DNA of 14,326 nt from JAJBWD01 sp041670885 (GTDB lineage: Bacteria; Bacillota; Clostridia; Clostridiales; Clostridiaceae). The stretch lies in NCBI GenBank assembly GCA_041670885.1, contig JBAXYJ010000048.1:1-14326 (forward strand). Direction: 5' to 3'. Numbering within the stretch: position 1 is the first letter of the stretch; every line of letters starts with the position of its first letter. The translations under genes were made by a program, and so were the position numbers. The notes below the pieces were generated by a model that was not told the DNA's origin, made no database searches, and saw only the letters and a list, made by a program, of their open reading frames with translations. Below are positions 1 to 6,862 of this stretch, piece by piece.

Positions 1-486
1 CAGGATTTCCTTTTGAGCTTTTTCATCAACTCCTGTAAATATTTCATCAAATATAAGAAGCTCCGGATTTCCAAGCAGTGCTTTTGCTATGAATATTCTC
101 TGAATCTGACCGCCGGACAGATTTCCTATTAGCTGATTTTTGAAGCCCTCCATTCCTACCATCTTCAGAACTTTAAATATCTGTTTTCTATCTTTGCACT
201 TTATTGCCTTCAGGTGACAGTAAAGCAGCTCATATATGGTTATTGGGAATTTATTGTTTAAATTTCCAATTCTCTGAGAAACATAGCCAATTTTTTTTGT
301 TTTAATCTCAATTTTCCCCTGAAGCGGCTTATAAAAGCCTAACATCAATTTGATCAGTGTACTTTTACCGCTTCCATTTTCCCCTATTACAGACAGGTAA
401 TCACCGTCATCTACATTTATTGAAAGATTTTCTATAACCGGTTTCCCCTTAGCATAGGAAAAACTTACATTTTCTATATTTACCAT
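1..486 (-). CDS. Metal ABC transporter ATP-binding protein, ZnuC-like (partial, C-terminus missing)
   Basis: The first 162 codons of an ABC-transporter ATPase are present; the reading frame is still open at window base 1, so the C-terminus lies outside. Visible motifs are Walker A GENGSGKST at residues 35-43, the Q-loop glutamine Q71, the signature LSGGQ at 123-127, Walker B LLIFDE at 143-148 and the D-loop GVD at 152-154. The short N-terminus and the overall pattern fit the zinc/manganese importer ATPases (ZnuC/MntB/AdcC type), which energise a membrane permease and a metal-binding lipoprotein. The permease would be expected beyond the left edge. The ATG at 486 has an AAAGGAGT ribosome binding site at 492-499 (minus strand). 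The catalytic segment reads FDEIFTGVD rather than the usual LDEPTTGLD, a mild variant. The metal specificity is inferred; that it is an ABC ATPase is certain. Confidence 0.85.
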   Translation of the reverse strand, partial: MVNIENVSFSYAKGKPVIENLSINVDDGDYLSVIGENGSGKSTLIKLMLGFYKPLQGKIEIKTKKIGYVSQRIGNLNNKFPITIYELLYCHLKAIKCKDRKQIFKVLKMVGMEGFKNQLIGNLSGGQIQRIFIAKALLGNPELLIFDEIFTGVDEKAQKEIL

Positions 487-519
487 AATAACTCCTTTAA
501 AAAACTCTCTGGTATTTAT

Positions 520-548
520 ATTATACATAAATGCAAATAGTTTGCAAA
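520..548 (-). promoter_or_regulatory. Promoter of the znuC-like gene
   Basis: On the minus strand a perfect TATAAT (-10) occupies 525-520. A TTTGCA/TTGCAA -35-like hexamer lies at 548-542, with 16-17 bases between them. Transcription would start near 513, about 27 bases before the ATG. The -35 and the spacer are covered by the 15-bp palindrome described separately, which suggests repression by promoter occlusion. Confidence 0.6.
532..546. promoter_or_regulatory. Palindromic operator candidate TGCAAA-TAG-TTTGCA
   Basis: A perfect inverted repeat, TGCAAATAGTTTGCA, with 6-bp arms around a 3-base centre lies across the -35/spacer region of the znuC-like gene. Size and symmetry resemble DNA sites bound by dimeric Fur-family metalloregulators (Fur, Zur, Mur, PerR). 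Position next to a metal-transporter gene favours a zinc- or manganese-responsive repressor. The palindrome itself is seen directly; which regulator binds it is inference. It lies about 35 bp upstream of the pepF -10, so an effect on pepF is possible but less likely. Confidence 0.5.
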
Positions 549-576
549 TATTTATTTCTTCATTATTTCAAATTTA

Positions 577-585
577 TGGTATACT
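577..585 (+). promoter_or_regulatory. Extended -10 promoter of the pepF operon
   Basis: TGGTATACT at 577-585 matches the extended -10 form TGnTATAAT with one mismatch in the hexamer. There is no convincing -35, as is common for extended -10 promoters. The predicted start near 592 leaves a leader of about 50 bases. The leader can form a weak A/T stem with arms AAAATTA at 595-601 and TAATTTT at 610-616. Confidence 0.5.
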
Positions 586-642
586 AATGGTAGGAAAATT
601 ATAAATTTGTAATTTTTCTATTTTTAATAATGAGGTGAGAAA

Positions 643-2430
643 ATGAGCGATACATTAAAGGTAAAAACAAGAGAAGAAATAGAAGATAAGTATAAATGGA
701 AAGTAGGGAAAATTTATCAAAATGATGATCTTTGGGAAAAGGATTATGAAAAGCTTAAAGCAAAGGCACCAAGCCTATTGGAGTATAAAGGAAAATTAGA
801 TGACAAAAAAAATCTGCTGAAGTTTTTGGAATTGAGAGAAAACATACTAAGGCTAAATGAAAAACTTTTTGTTTATGCACATCTTAGAAATGATGAAAAC
901 ACTCAAAATCCAAAATATCAGGGAGTCAGAAATAAAATATCAAGTCTTTCATCTGAGGTTGCATCTTATATATCTTATTTTATGCCTGAGATTATAGATT
1001 TAAGTGATGAGAAGTATAATGAAATAATAAGGGATAAGGAATTTTTAGAATACAAGTTTTTATTTCAGGATATCAGAAACCTGAAAGAGCATACACTGAG
1101 TAAGGATAAGGAAGAAATAATATCCGCACTTAGTGATTCTTTAGAAGCACCATCAGATATATTTAATATGCTTACCTTTGCTGACATGAAGTTTGGAATT
1201 ATTAAGGATGAAAACGGAAATGATACTGAACTTACCAGTTCAAATTATTCAATATGGCTGAAATCTGAAAACAGGGCTGTAAGAGAAGCTGCATTTAAGC
1301 TTATGCATAATACCTTTAAAAAGTATGAGAATACTTATGCTGCCATGCTTACATCTTCAGTAAAGACTTTTGCATTAAACTCAAAGCTTAGAAGCTATAA
1401 ATCATCAATTGAGGCCTCCTTAAAGCCAAATAACATTCCTGTATCAGTATTTGATAATACTATAGAAGCAGTTAACGATAATATTGAAGTTCTTCATAAG
1501 TATGTTAAACTTAAGAAAAAGCTTCTGGGGCTGTCTGAACTTCATATGTATGATCTGTATACTCCTGTTATTAAAACACCAAAGTTTGATATACCTTATG
1601 AGAAAGGTGTAGAAATAATAAAAAAGGCATTAAAGCCTCTTGGCAAGGAATATTTAGATATTTTTGAATATGGAATAAAAAGCGGATGGGTTGACGTATA
1701 TGAAAACCAAGGTAAAAAGGGAGGAGCATATTCTTCTGGCTGTTATGATACAGAGCCTTTTGTCCTTTTAAATTATAATAATGATGTAAACAGTGTATCC
1801 ACGCTGGCTCATGAGATGGGGCACTCAATCCATACCTATTATTCAAATAAGACTCAGCCTTACCAGTATGCTGAGTATACTCTGTTTTGCGCTGAGGTTG
1901 CATCAACCACAAATGAGAATTTATTAATAAATTATCTTATAGATAATGAAAAAGATAAAAATATGAGACTTTATTTAATAAATCAGGAACTGGAGAATAT
2001 AAGAACTACATTATTCAGGCAGGTGATGTTTGCTGAATTTGAAAAATTCTCTCATGAAAGCATAGAAGCCGGCATTCCTCTTACTGCTGAGGAAATGAAT
2101 AAATTCTATTATGACCTTAATAAAAAATATTTCGGCGATGATATAGTAGTTGATAAGGAAATAGAGATAGAGTGGGCAAGGATTCCTCACTTTTACAGAG
2201 ATTTTTATGTATATCAGTATGCTACGGGCTATAGTGCAGCTTTTACCTTTGCTAAAAGAATATTAAATAAAGAAGAAGGAGCACTTAGGGATTATTTTAA
2301 TTTCTTAAAGAGCGGCGGAAGTGATTATCCAATAAATATTCTTAAAAACTCAAAGGTGGATATGACAGTGAAAGAGCCTATATTAAATACTATAAAAAGA
2401 TTTGATGATTTAATAAACATGTTGTCTTAG
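643..2430 (+). CDS. pepF: Oligoendopeptidase F, M3B family zinc metallopeptidase
   Basis: This is a cytoplasmic zinc endopeptidase that cleaves medium-length peptides, part of peptide recycling. At 595 residues it is full length for PepF. The zinc site HEMGH is at residues 390-394 (H390 and H394 as ligands, E391 as catalytic base). The third ligand is very likely E418 in AEVAST, 24 residues after H394, as in the M3 family. The C-terminal substrate-side motif with conserved His and Tyr residues is visible in RIPHFYRDFYVYQYATGYSA. The N-terminal part is long, helical and charged, as expected. The ATG at 643 follows a GAGGTGAGAAA ribosome binding site. The next gene starts 10 bases after the stop, so the two are co-transcribed. 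There is no signal peptide. Confidence 0.95.
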   Translation: MSDTLKVKTREEIEDKYKWKVGKIYQNDDLWEKDYEKLKAKAPSLLEYKGKLDDKKNLLKFLELRENILRLNEKLFVYAHLRNDENTQNPKYQGVRNKISSLSSEVASYISYFMPEIIDLSDEKYNEIIRDKEFLEYKFLFQDIRNLKEHTLSKDKEEIISALSDSLEAPSDIFNMLTFADMKFGIIKDENGNDTELTSSNYSIWLKSENRAVREAAFKLMHNTFKKYENTYAAMLTSSVKTFALNSKLRSYKSSIEASLKPNNIPVSVFDNTIEAVNDNIEVLHKYVKLKKKLLGLSELHMYDLYTPVIKTPKFDIPYEKGVEIIKKALKPLGKEYLDIFEYGIKSGWVDVYENQGKKGGAYSSGCYDTEPFVLLNYNNDVNSVSTLAHEMGHSIHTYYSNKTQPYQYAEYTLFCAEVASTTNENLLINYLIDNEKDKNMRLYLINQELENIRTTLFRQVMFAEFEKFSHESIEAGIPLTAEEMNKFYYDLNKKYFGDDIVVDKEIEIEWARIPHFYRDFYVYQYATGYSAAFTFAKRILNKEEGALRDYFNFLKSGGSDYPINILKNSKVDMTVKEPILNTIKRFDDLINMLS

Positions 2431-2440
2431 AGAGGAAATT

Positions 2441-3394
2441 ATGAAAGAGCAATATGCTGAAAAGCTGATAGATAATATTAATAGAAGGTATAATGGAAGA
2501 ATAATAGAGTTAGAAGATAGTATGGGCTTGTTGACAAAATGGGCAGTGAAGATAAATAATTATACGTTGATATTTACTGATTACAGTGAAGCTGAAAATT
2601 TAATAAACAATCAGAAGATATCAAGCCTTAAAAACTCAGGTTATTCTGTTGTATCCGTATATATAGAAAATCATATTGATAATGAAAGTTTTATCAGCTC
2701 TAAAGCTGTTGCTATAAGTGCTGATGATAAAAAGATATATTACAGTGATCAGGAAATAGAAGATGCAGTCAGCATAATAACTGAGTGTATTTCTAACTTT
2801 TCAGCAAAACCTAAGCATATGGATGTGGGTATTGTAACTACAGTAATAATCACGATTAACGTAATAGCCTATTTAATAACAGCTTATTTTTCGGGAAACT
2901 TAATAGATGCTGACATAAATGCGCTTATTGCTTTGGGAGCTAAATATAACCCTCTTATAAAGGCAGGGGAATACTACAGATTATTTACCTGCGGATTTTT
3001 ACACGGAGGGATAATTCATTTAACCCTTAATATGATAGCCTTATATTCTGTTGGTCCTATTGTGGAAAAGTATTGTGGAAAGATTAAATATATAATAATA
3101 TATTTAGTTTCTCTGCTTTTATCCTCAGTCTTAAGCTATTTGTTTTCTGACAGTGTATCAATAGGTGCTTCAGGGGCAATATTCGGACTGTTGGGGTCGC
3201 TTCTTATTATCGGACTTTATAATAGAAAAAGGATATCCTCAGGATTTGTAAGAAGTATTATTAATGTAATAGTAATAAACCTGATTATAGGGTTTACTAT
3301 ACCAAACATTGATAATTTTGGGCATATTGGAGGCTTATTAGGCGGAGTACTTGTAACATCTATATTTATTAAATTCAAAAAAGAGGCTGCTTAG
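2441..3394 (+). CDS. Rhomboid family intramembrane serine protease with N-terminal soluble domain
   Basis: This 317-residue protein has about 125 soluble N-terminal residues with no motif I recognise, then a hydrophobic rhomboid core. The catalytic serine is S244 in GASGAIFG and the catalytic histidine is H295 in FGHIGG. The oxyanion-side residues H193 and N197 appear in HLTLNM and correspond to H150 and N154 of GlpG. The first membrane segment starts near residue 129 (VGIVTTVIITINVIAYLI). Family knowledge: rhomboids cleave transmembrane segments within the membrane; the substrate here is unknown. The start has an AGAGGAAATT ribosome binding site and lies 10 bases after pepF. The last two sense codons and the stop lie inside the terminator hairpin. 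The N-terminal extension resembles the layout of Bacillus YqgP, but I cannot say whether it is homologous. Confidence 0.92.
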   Translation: MKEQYAEKLIDNINRRYNGRIIELEDSMGLLTKWAVKINNYTLIFTDYSEAENLINNQKISSLKNSGYSVVSVYIENHIDNESFISSKAVAISADDKKIYYSDQEIEDAVSIITECISNFSAKPKHMDVGIVTTVIITINVIAYLITAYFSGNLIDADINALIALGAKYNPLIKAGEYYRLFTCGFLHGGIIHLTLNMIALYSVGPIVEKYCGKIKYIIIYLVSLLLSSVLSYLFSDSVSIGASGAIFGLLGSLLIIGLYNRKRISSGFVRSIINVIVINLIIGFTIPNIDNFGHIGGLLGGVLVTSIFIKFKKEAA

Positions 3395-3403
3395 CCTCTT
3401 TTT
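3378..3403. terminator. Bidirectional intrinsic terminator (rhomboid / ftsH read-through)
   Basis: An 11-bp stem has arms 3378-3388 and 3393-3403 with core GAGGCT/AGCCTC and a 4-base loop. It ends in five T's on the plus strand and is preceded by six A's, which form a T-run on the minus strand. It ends the pepF-rhomboid operon and overlaps the rhomboid stop codon (3392-3394). In the minus direction it is the first convincing terminator met by transcripts leaving ftsH. Confidence 0.85.
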
Positions 3404-3480
3404 ACTCGATTAAAAATTAAAATTTATGTTTGTAGATAAATAATACTAAAACAATAAAACATTTAAGCTTTATTAAGTAA

Positions 3481-3596
3481 AAAGGATGGGTGCAGGGAAG
3501 GTACTTCCCGCTTGTTTCAGGAGGGTGCGGAGAAACGATAGTGCCGCCTCCGGGAATCTAAGGTTCCCTTAGATATCTGCGCCAGCAGATTTTTTT
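3481..3596 (+). ncRNA. Putative structured small RNA of unknown family, GC-rich, with own terminator
   Basis: About 110 bases of roughly 55% G+C (60 of 110 counted over 3481-3590) stand out from flanks near 30%. Hairpins on the plus strand: GGGAAG/CTTCCC (3495-3500 with 3504-3509, 3-base loop); GGAGG/CCTCC extended by CGG/CCG (3520-3530 with 3544-3551, 13-base loop 3531-3543); and ATCTAAGG/CCTTAGAT (3556-3563 with 3567-3574, 3-base loop). GGTGCA (3489-3494) can pair with TGCGCC (3578-3583) to close the whole unit. A perfect terminator hairpin with a 7-T run follows. The minus strand has no such terminator, so plus-strand transcription is favoured. The promoter is unclear; only a weak TATTAA at 3471-3476 is visible. 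I compared it by eye with SRP RNA, 6S, RNase P, tmRNA and the common riboswitches and saw no match. No gene follows in the same direction. An interspersed repeat is the main alternative. Confidence 0.55.
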
Positions 3597-5302
3597 AATA
3601 TTTCATATATTTCATTTTTATGAAGAGTTTCTTTTTCTATTAATTCTTCAGATAAAATGGTTAACTTGTCCATATTATCCTTTAAAGTTGTTTTTACCAT
3701 TTTATATAAATCATCCAATATATTTTTACATTCATTTATTAATTCAGGAGCAGATTTATCATTTCCCAGTGAAAATAAACCTAAGGATTTTACCATTCCA
3801 TATTTATTAGCCATATCCCATATTATCTTTGATGCTGTTTCTAAATCATTTGAAGCTCCTGTTGTTATATTGTCTTCTCCAAATACTACTTCCTCAGCAG
3901 CCCTTCCTGCCAGCAGGACCATTATTCTGTTTTTAAGATATTCCTTAGTATGGTACATTCTGTCCTCAGGTATGGAAAGAGTATATCCTCCGGCACCTTT
4001 AGTGGTTGGTATAATTGTAACTTTAGAAAGCTGATCATCTTTAAGTTTAATATATGATATAAGAGTATGTCCCGCTTCATGGTAAGCTGTTATTTTTTTA
4101 TCTATACCTCTGATTGTTGACCTGTCCTTTTTTTCTGAGCCTGCTAAAATATTAGTGTAAGCACTTTCAAAATGCTTAGATAAAATAAGGGAACTTTCTT
4201 CTCTGCAGGCTAAAATAGCTGCCTCATTAACAAAGGCCTCCAGCTTAGCGCCAGAAAAATATACAGTTTTGCCTGCTAAATCCTCTACATCTATAACTCC
4301 TAGCGGTTTACCATTAAGATAAAGATTTAGAATCTCCACTCTTTCCTTTTTATCAGGAAGAGGAACCTCTATGTGTCTGTCAAATCTGCCTGGTCTCAGC
4401 AGTGCCGGGTCTAATGTATCTATTCTGTTTGTAGCTGCTATAACTACTATACCGGAACTGTCATTAAATCCAGACATTTCAGTAAGAAGGGCATTTAGAG
4501 TCTGGTCTCTTTCTCCGTTTGAAGATGGATCCTGGCTTCTTTTCTTTCCGATAGCATCTATCTCATCAATGAATATTACTGCCTTTTTGCTTTCTTTAGC
4601 CTTTTTAAAAAGCTGCCTTATTCTTGATGCTCCAACACCTACATAAATCTGAACAAAATCAGATCCTGAGGTAGAGTAAAAAGGAACTCCGGCTTCCTGA
4701 GCAATGGCTTTTGCGATAAGGGTTTTTCCTGTTCCGGGCTCTCCATATAAAAGTATGCCCTTTGGCATTTTTGCCTTATAATGATTAAACTTGTCCGGAT
4801 TTTTAAGGAAGGATATTATATCCATAACATTTTCCTTAACCTCATAGTTTCCTGCAACATTTTTAAAAGAATATGAGGAATTTTCGATTTTGTTTAACTC
4901 AATAGAATCAAAAGAATTATTTTTCTTCTTTGATCTGACCTTAAGATTATATAACAGCAGAGCCGATAAAATTAAGATAGGAATTATAATCATAAGTTTA
5001 TCTGCATCTATATTTTGGTTTTCAGATACTTTTATTCCCTTTAGTAAAAGCTGCTCTTTAAAATCTTCTTTCCTTGGATTATCTGTTTTATACATCTGAC
5101 CATTTTTTAGCTTTACATTTATCTCAGGTGAAGAAGTTAGATTTACTTCATATACTAAGTTTTGGTTTATATCATTTATAAAAAGATTATAGGTCTTGTA
5201 TGCCGGTTTATTAATATTAAGGCTGAAAAGTGAAATTATTATAAAAATGCAGGCAATCATGGAAATTGGTATAAGAAAATATTTATTTTTAACTATGTTC
5301 AT
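3569..5302 (-). CDS. ftsH: FtsH-type membrane AAA+ zinc protease (compact, probable second paralogue)
   Basis: This is a membrane-anchored ATP-dependent protease that extracts and degrades membrane and regulatory proteins. Numbered from the ATG at 5302 (577 residues): a first membrane helix near residues 8-28, a short external domain of about 75 residues, a second helix near 103-122, then the AAA+ module. The module shows Walker A GEPGTGKT at 187-194, pore loop YVGVG at 220-224, Walker B IFIDEID with D246 and E247, and arginine fingers R303 and R306 in LRPGRFDR. The protease site is HEAGH 408-412 with D486 as third zinc ligand, the same 78-residue spacing as in E. coli FtsH. A GTG at 5311 also opens the frame, but it lies inside the GAGGTGG ribosome binding site, so the ATG at 5302 is preferred. 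It is about 65 residues shorter than E. coli FtsH and stands alone, not beside tilS or hpt, which suggests an accessory paralogue. Confidence 0.93.
   Translation of the reverse strand: MNIVKNKYFLIPISMIACIFIIISLFSLNINKPAYKTYNLFINDINQNLVYEVNLTSSPEINVKLKNGQMYKTDNPRKEDFKEQLLLKGIKVSENQNIDADKLMIIIPILILSALLLYNLKVRSKKKNNSFDSIELNKIENSSYSFKNVAGNYEVKENVMDIISFLKNPDKFNHYKAKMPKGILLYGEPGTGKTLIAKAIAQEAGVPFYSTSGSDFVQIYVGVGASRIRQLFKKAKESKKAVIFIDEIDAIGKKRSQDPSSNGERDQTLNALLTEMSGFNDSSGIVVIAATNRIDTLDPALLRPGRFDRHIEVPLPDKKERVEILNLYLNGKPLGVIDVEDLAGKTVYFSGAKLEAFVNEAAILACREESSLILSKHFESAYTNILAGSEKKDRSTIRGIDKKITAYHEAGHTLISYIKLKDDQLSKVTIIPTTKGAGGYTLSIPEDRMYHTKEYLKNRIMVLLAGRAAEEVVFGEDNITTGASNDLETASKIIWDMANKYGMVKSLGLFSLGNDKSAPELINECKNILDDLYKMVKTTLKDNMDKLTILSEELIEKETLHKNEIYEILKKSAGADI
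3575..3596 (+). terminator. Intrinsic terminator of the putative small RNA
   Basis: ATCTGC (3575-3580), loop GCCA and GCAGAT (3585-3590) form a perfect 6-bp stem. It runs directly into seven T's (3590-3596) on the plus strand. It lies inside the last codons of ftsH, which is encoded on the other strand, so the bases serve both purposes. On the minus strand there is no T-run after the hairpin, so it does not terminate ftsH. Confidence 0.8.
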
Positions 5303-5345
5303 GCTTACCACCTCATCTAATTATTAATGGAATCCTTACTTATTT

Positions 5346-5374
5346 ATGATATAATTAATTTGCGAAGCTGTAAA
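5346..5374 (-). promoter_or_regulatory. Promoter of the ftsH-type gene
   Basis: On the minus strand TTTACA (5374-5369) and TATCAT (5351-5346) are separated by exactly 17 bases, each one mismatch from the sigma-A consensus. The start would fall near 5339, giving a leader of about 37 bases with the GAGGTGG ribosome binding site just before the ATG at 5302. The plus strand of the same 118-bp divergent region carries a TATAAT at 5350-5355 and a TAATAT at 5400-5405, but neither has a good -35. The promoter of the divergent gene is therefore uncertain. Confidence 0.55.
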
Positions 5375-5429
5375 ATGAAAATCATAAAATTTACTAATGT
5401 AATATATTCCAAGAAAAGGCGGGGGGAAG

Positions 5430-6353
5430 ATGAAGGTATCAAAGATAACCACAGTTTTATCTGAAAAAGACATCATGGGTCTTATAAAAGATTTTGTGAA
5501 GATAGAGAACCTTAATATAAATAAAATAAATATACAGAATTCTATTAAGCTGTATGGTTCATATAAAAAAGGAATAGATATTAATTTTTATATAGATTTA
5601 GGAGTATCTAATGTCCATGATAATATCATGTACCTTAAGATATTTGAATTTAAAATAGCAAAACTTAAAATAGCTTCTTTTGTAGTAAACTCTTCATTAA
5701 AAATTCTCGACAAAAAGCTGAATGAATTAGGAATAAGTATAAAAGATGGCATAATATCTGCAGACTTAAATCAGATAGAGAAAAATATTCCCAATGTATA
5801 TTTCAAATTGAACAGCTTAAAAATAATGGATAGAGCATTAGAGATAGGAATAGATGAATTTGTCTACTCTGCAGACAAAAAGATAATCAAGAAAAAGCAG
5901 GAGGAGACAAAAAAAGATGATTCTTACGGAATGTTTAGAAAAAAAATACTTGGGAAGATGCCTGGAAAATATAAAAAAATTGGAGAGTATGCATTTATCC
6001 TTCCGGATGTTATTGATTTGTATTATAATCTTTTAAAGGATAAAAGAGTTCCTGCAGAAAGTAAGGCTGTCTTAATTGGCATAATTTTATATCTGGTATC
6101 ACCAATTGATTTCATACCGGACTTTATTCCCTTTATTGGAGAAATAGACGATATAGCCATAGCATTTTTTGGCTTAAACAAAATATTGAATGATGTGGAT
6201 GACAGTATAATTCTAGAAAATTATCATGGAAAGGGTAATATTTTAATATTAGTAAAAGAAGTTATAAACTTAATAACCTCTATAGTGGGAGGAAAAAGAG
6301 TATTAAAACTATATCAGTTTATTGCTAAGGGTATAAAAAAGGAGAAAGATTGA
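5430..6353 (+). CDS. DUF1232 (YkvA-like) membrane-associated protein with N-terminal domain of unknown function
   Basis: The 307-residue protein has a C-terminal DUF1232 module at about residues 205-250, recognised by AESKAVLIGIILYLVSPIDF followed by IPDFIPFIGEIDD. This short hydrophobic module is common in bacteria and has no established biochemical role. The first 150 or so residues form a separate domain with alternating hydrophobic strands; it looks like a beta-rich, lipid-binding-type fold, but that is a guess. A Lys/Glu-rich linker (about 150-175) joins the two. There is no signal peptide. The ATG at 5430 follows a purine-rich AAGGCGGGGGGAAG. The stop codon overlaps the start of rnhA by one base (TGATG), so translation is probably coupled. 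Confidence 0.7.
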   Translation: MKVSKITTVLSEKDIMGLIKDFVKIENLNINKINIQNSIKLYGSYKKGIDINFYIDLGVSNVHDNIMYLKIFEFKIAKLKIASFVVNSSLKILDKKLNELGISIKDGIISADLNQIEKNIPNVYFKLNSLKIMDRALEIGIDEFVYSADKKIIKKKQEETKKDDSYGMFRKKILGKMPGKYKKIGEYAFILPDVIDLYYNLLKDKRVPAESKAVLIGIILYLVSPIDFIPDFIPFIGEIDDIAIAFFGLNKILNDVDDSIILENYHGKGNILILVKEVINLITSIVGGKRVLKLYQFIAKGIKKEKD

Positions 6354-6802
6354 TGAAAGAAGTCATTATATATACAGACGGAGCCTGCAGAGGAAATGGA
6401 AAAGAGGATACAATAGGGGGCTTTGGCATAGTTTTTATATACAATGGAAATATCAAAGAAATAAAAGAATCATATAAAAATACCACCAACAATAAAATGG
6501 AGCTTATGGCAGTAATAAAAGCATTGTCATTATTAAAGGAACCCTGCAGTGTTTCTCTTTATTCAGATTCAGCTTATGTCGTTAATGCTGTTAACAGCGG
6601 ATGGATTGAAAGCTGGCAAAAAAATAACTGGAAAAATTCAAAAAAGGAACCGGTAAAGAATAGAGAATTATGGGAAGATCTCATAAAATTCTTATCTATA
6701 CATCGAGTTACTTTTATAAAAGTAAAAGGTCATAGCGATAATGAGTATAACAATAGATGTGATAAATTAGCTAATATGGCTATGGACGAAGTAAACTGCT
6801 AA
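6353..6802 (+). CDS. rnhA: Ribonuclease HI
   Basis: It degrades the RNA strand of RNA-DNA hybrids. Numbered from the ATG at 6353 (149 residues), the catalytic set is complete: D9 in YTDGACRGNG, E50 in NNKMELMA, D72 in YSDSAYV, and H127 and D137 in KGHSDNEYNNRCDKLAN. These match D10, E48, D70, H124 and D134 of E. coli RNase HI. The basic handle region (WQKNNWKNSKK) is also present, so this is the E. coli-like form and not the short type. A TTG at 6350 extends the frame by one codon. The ATG at 6353 is better placed, 8 bases after the GGAG at 6341-6344, and overlaps the upstream stop. It is probably co-transcribed with the DUF1232 gene. Confidence 0.95.
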   Translation: MKEVIIYTDGACRGNGKEDTIGGFGIVFIYNGNIKEIKESYKNTTNNKMELMAVIKALSLLKEPCSVSLYSDSAYVVNAVNSGWIESWQKNNWKNSKKEPVKNRELWEDLIKFLSIHRVTFIKVKGHSDNEYNNRCDKLANMAMDEVNC

Positions 6803-6862
6803 TATTTACCTAGTTTAATTAAACGAAAATTGCATATCATACTAATAAAAAGAGGTGATAGT

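Noticed and set aside
595..616. AAAATTA/TAATTTT inverted repeat in the pepF leader
   Set aside because: It has only A/T pairs and an 8-base loop, which is expected by chance in such DNA.
3486..3572. A 28-codon plus-strand open frame (ATG at 3486, TAG at 3570) within the GC-rich element
   Set aside because: The AAAAAGG lies directly against the ATG with no spacing, the codons (AGG, CGG, GGG, CCC) are unlike the rest of the window, and hairpins plus a terminator explain the base composition better. If the element turns out to be a dispersed repeat, the frame should be re-examined.
3575..3596. Hairpin at the ftsH 3' end as the ftsH terminator
   Set aside because: The T-run lies on the plus strand only; on the ftsH strand no T-run follows the hairpin.
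5302..5311. GTG start for the FtsH-type gene, three codons upstream of the ATG
   Set aside because: The GTG is part of the GAGGTGG ribosome binding site that correctly positions the ATG at 5302.
6813..6824. GTTTAATTAAAC palindrome between rnhA and the YtxH-like gene
   Set aside because: It is a 12-bp palindrome in AT-rich DNA without a recognisable promoter; too little to call an operator.
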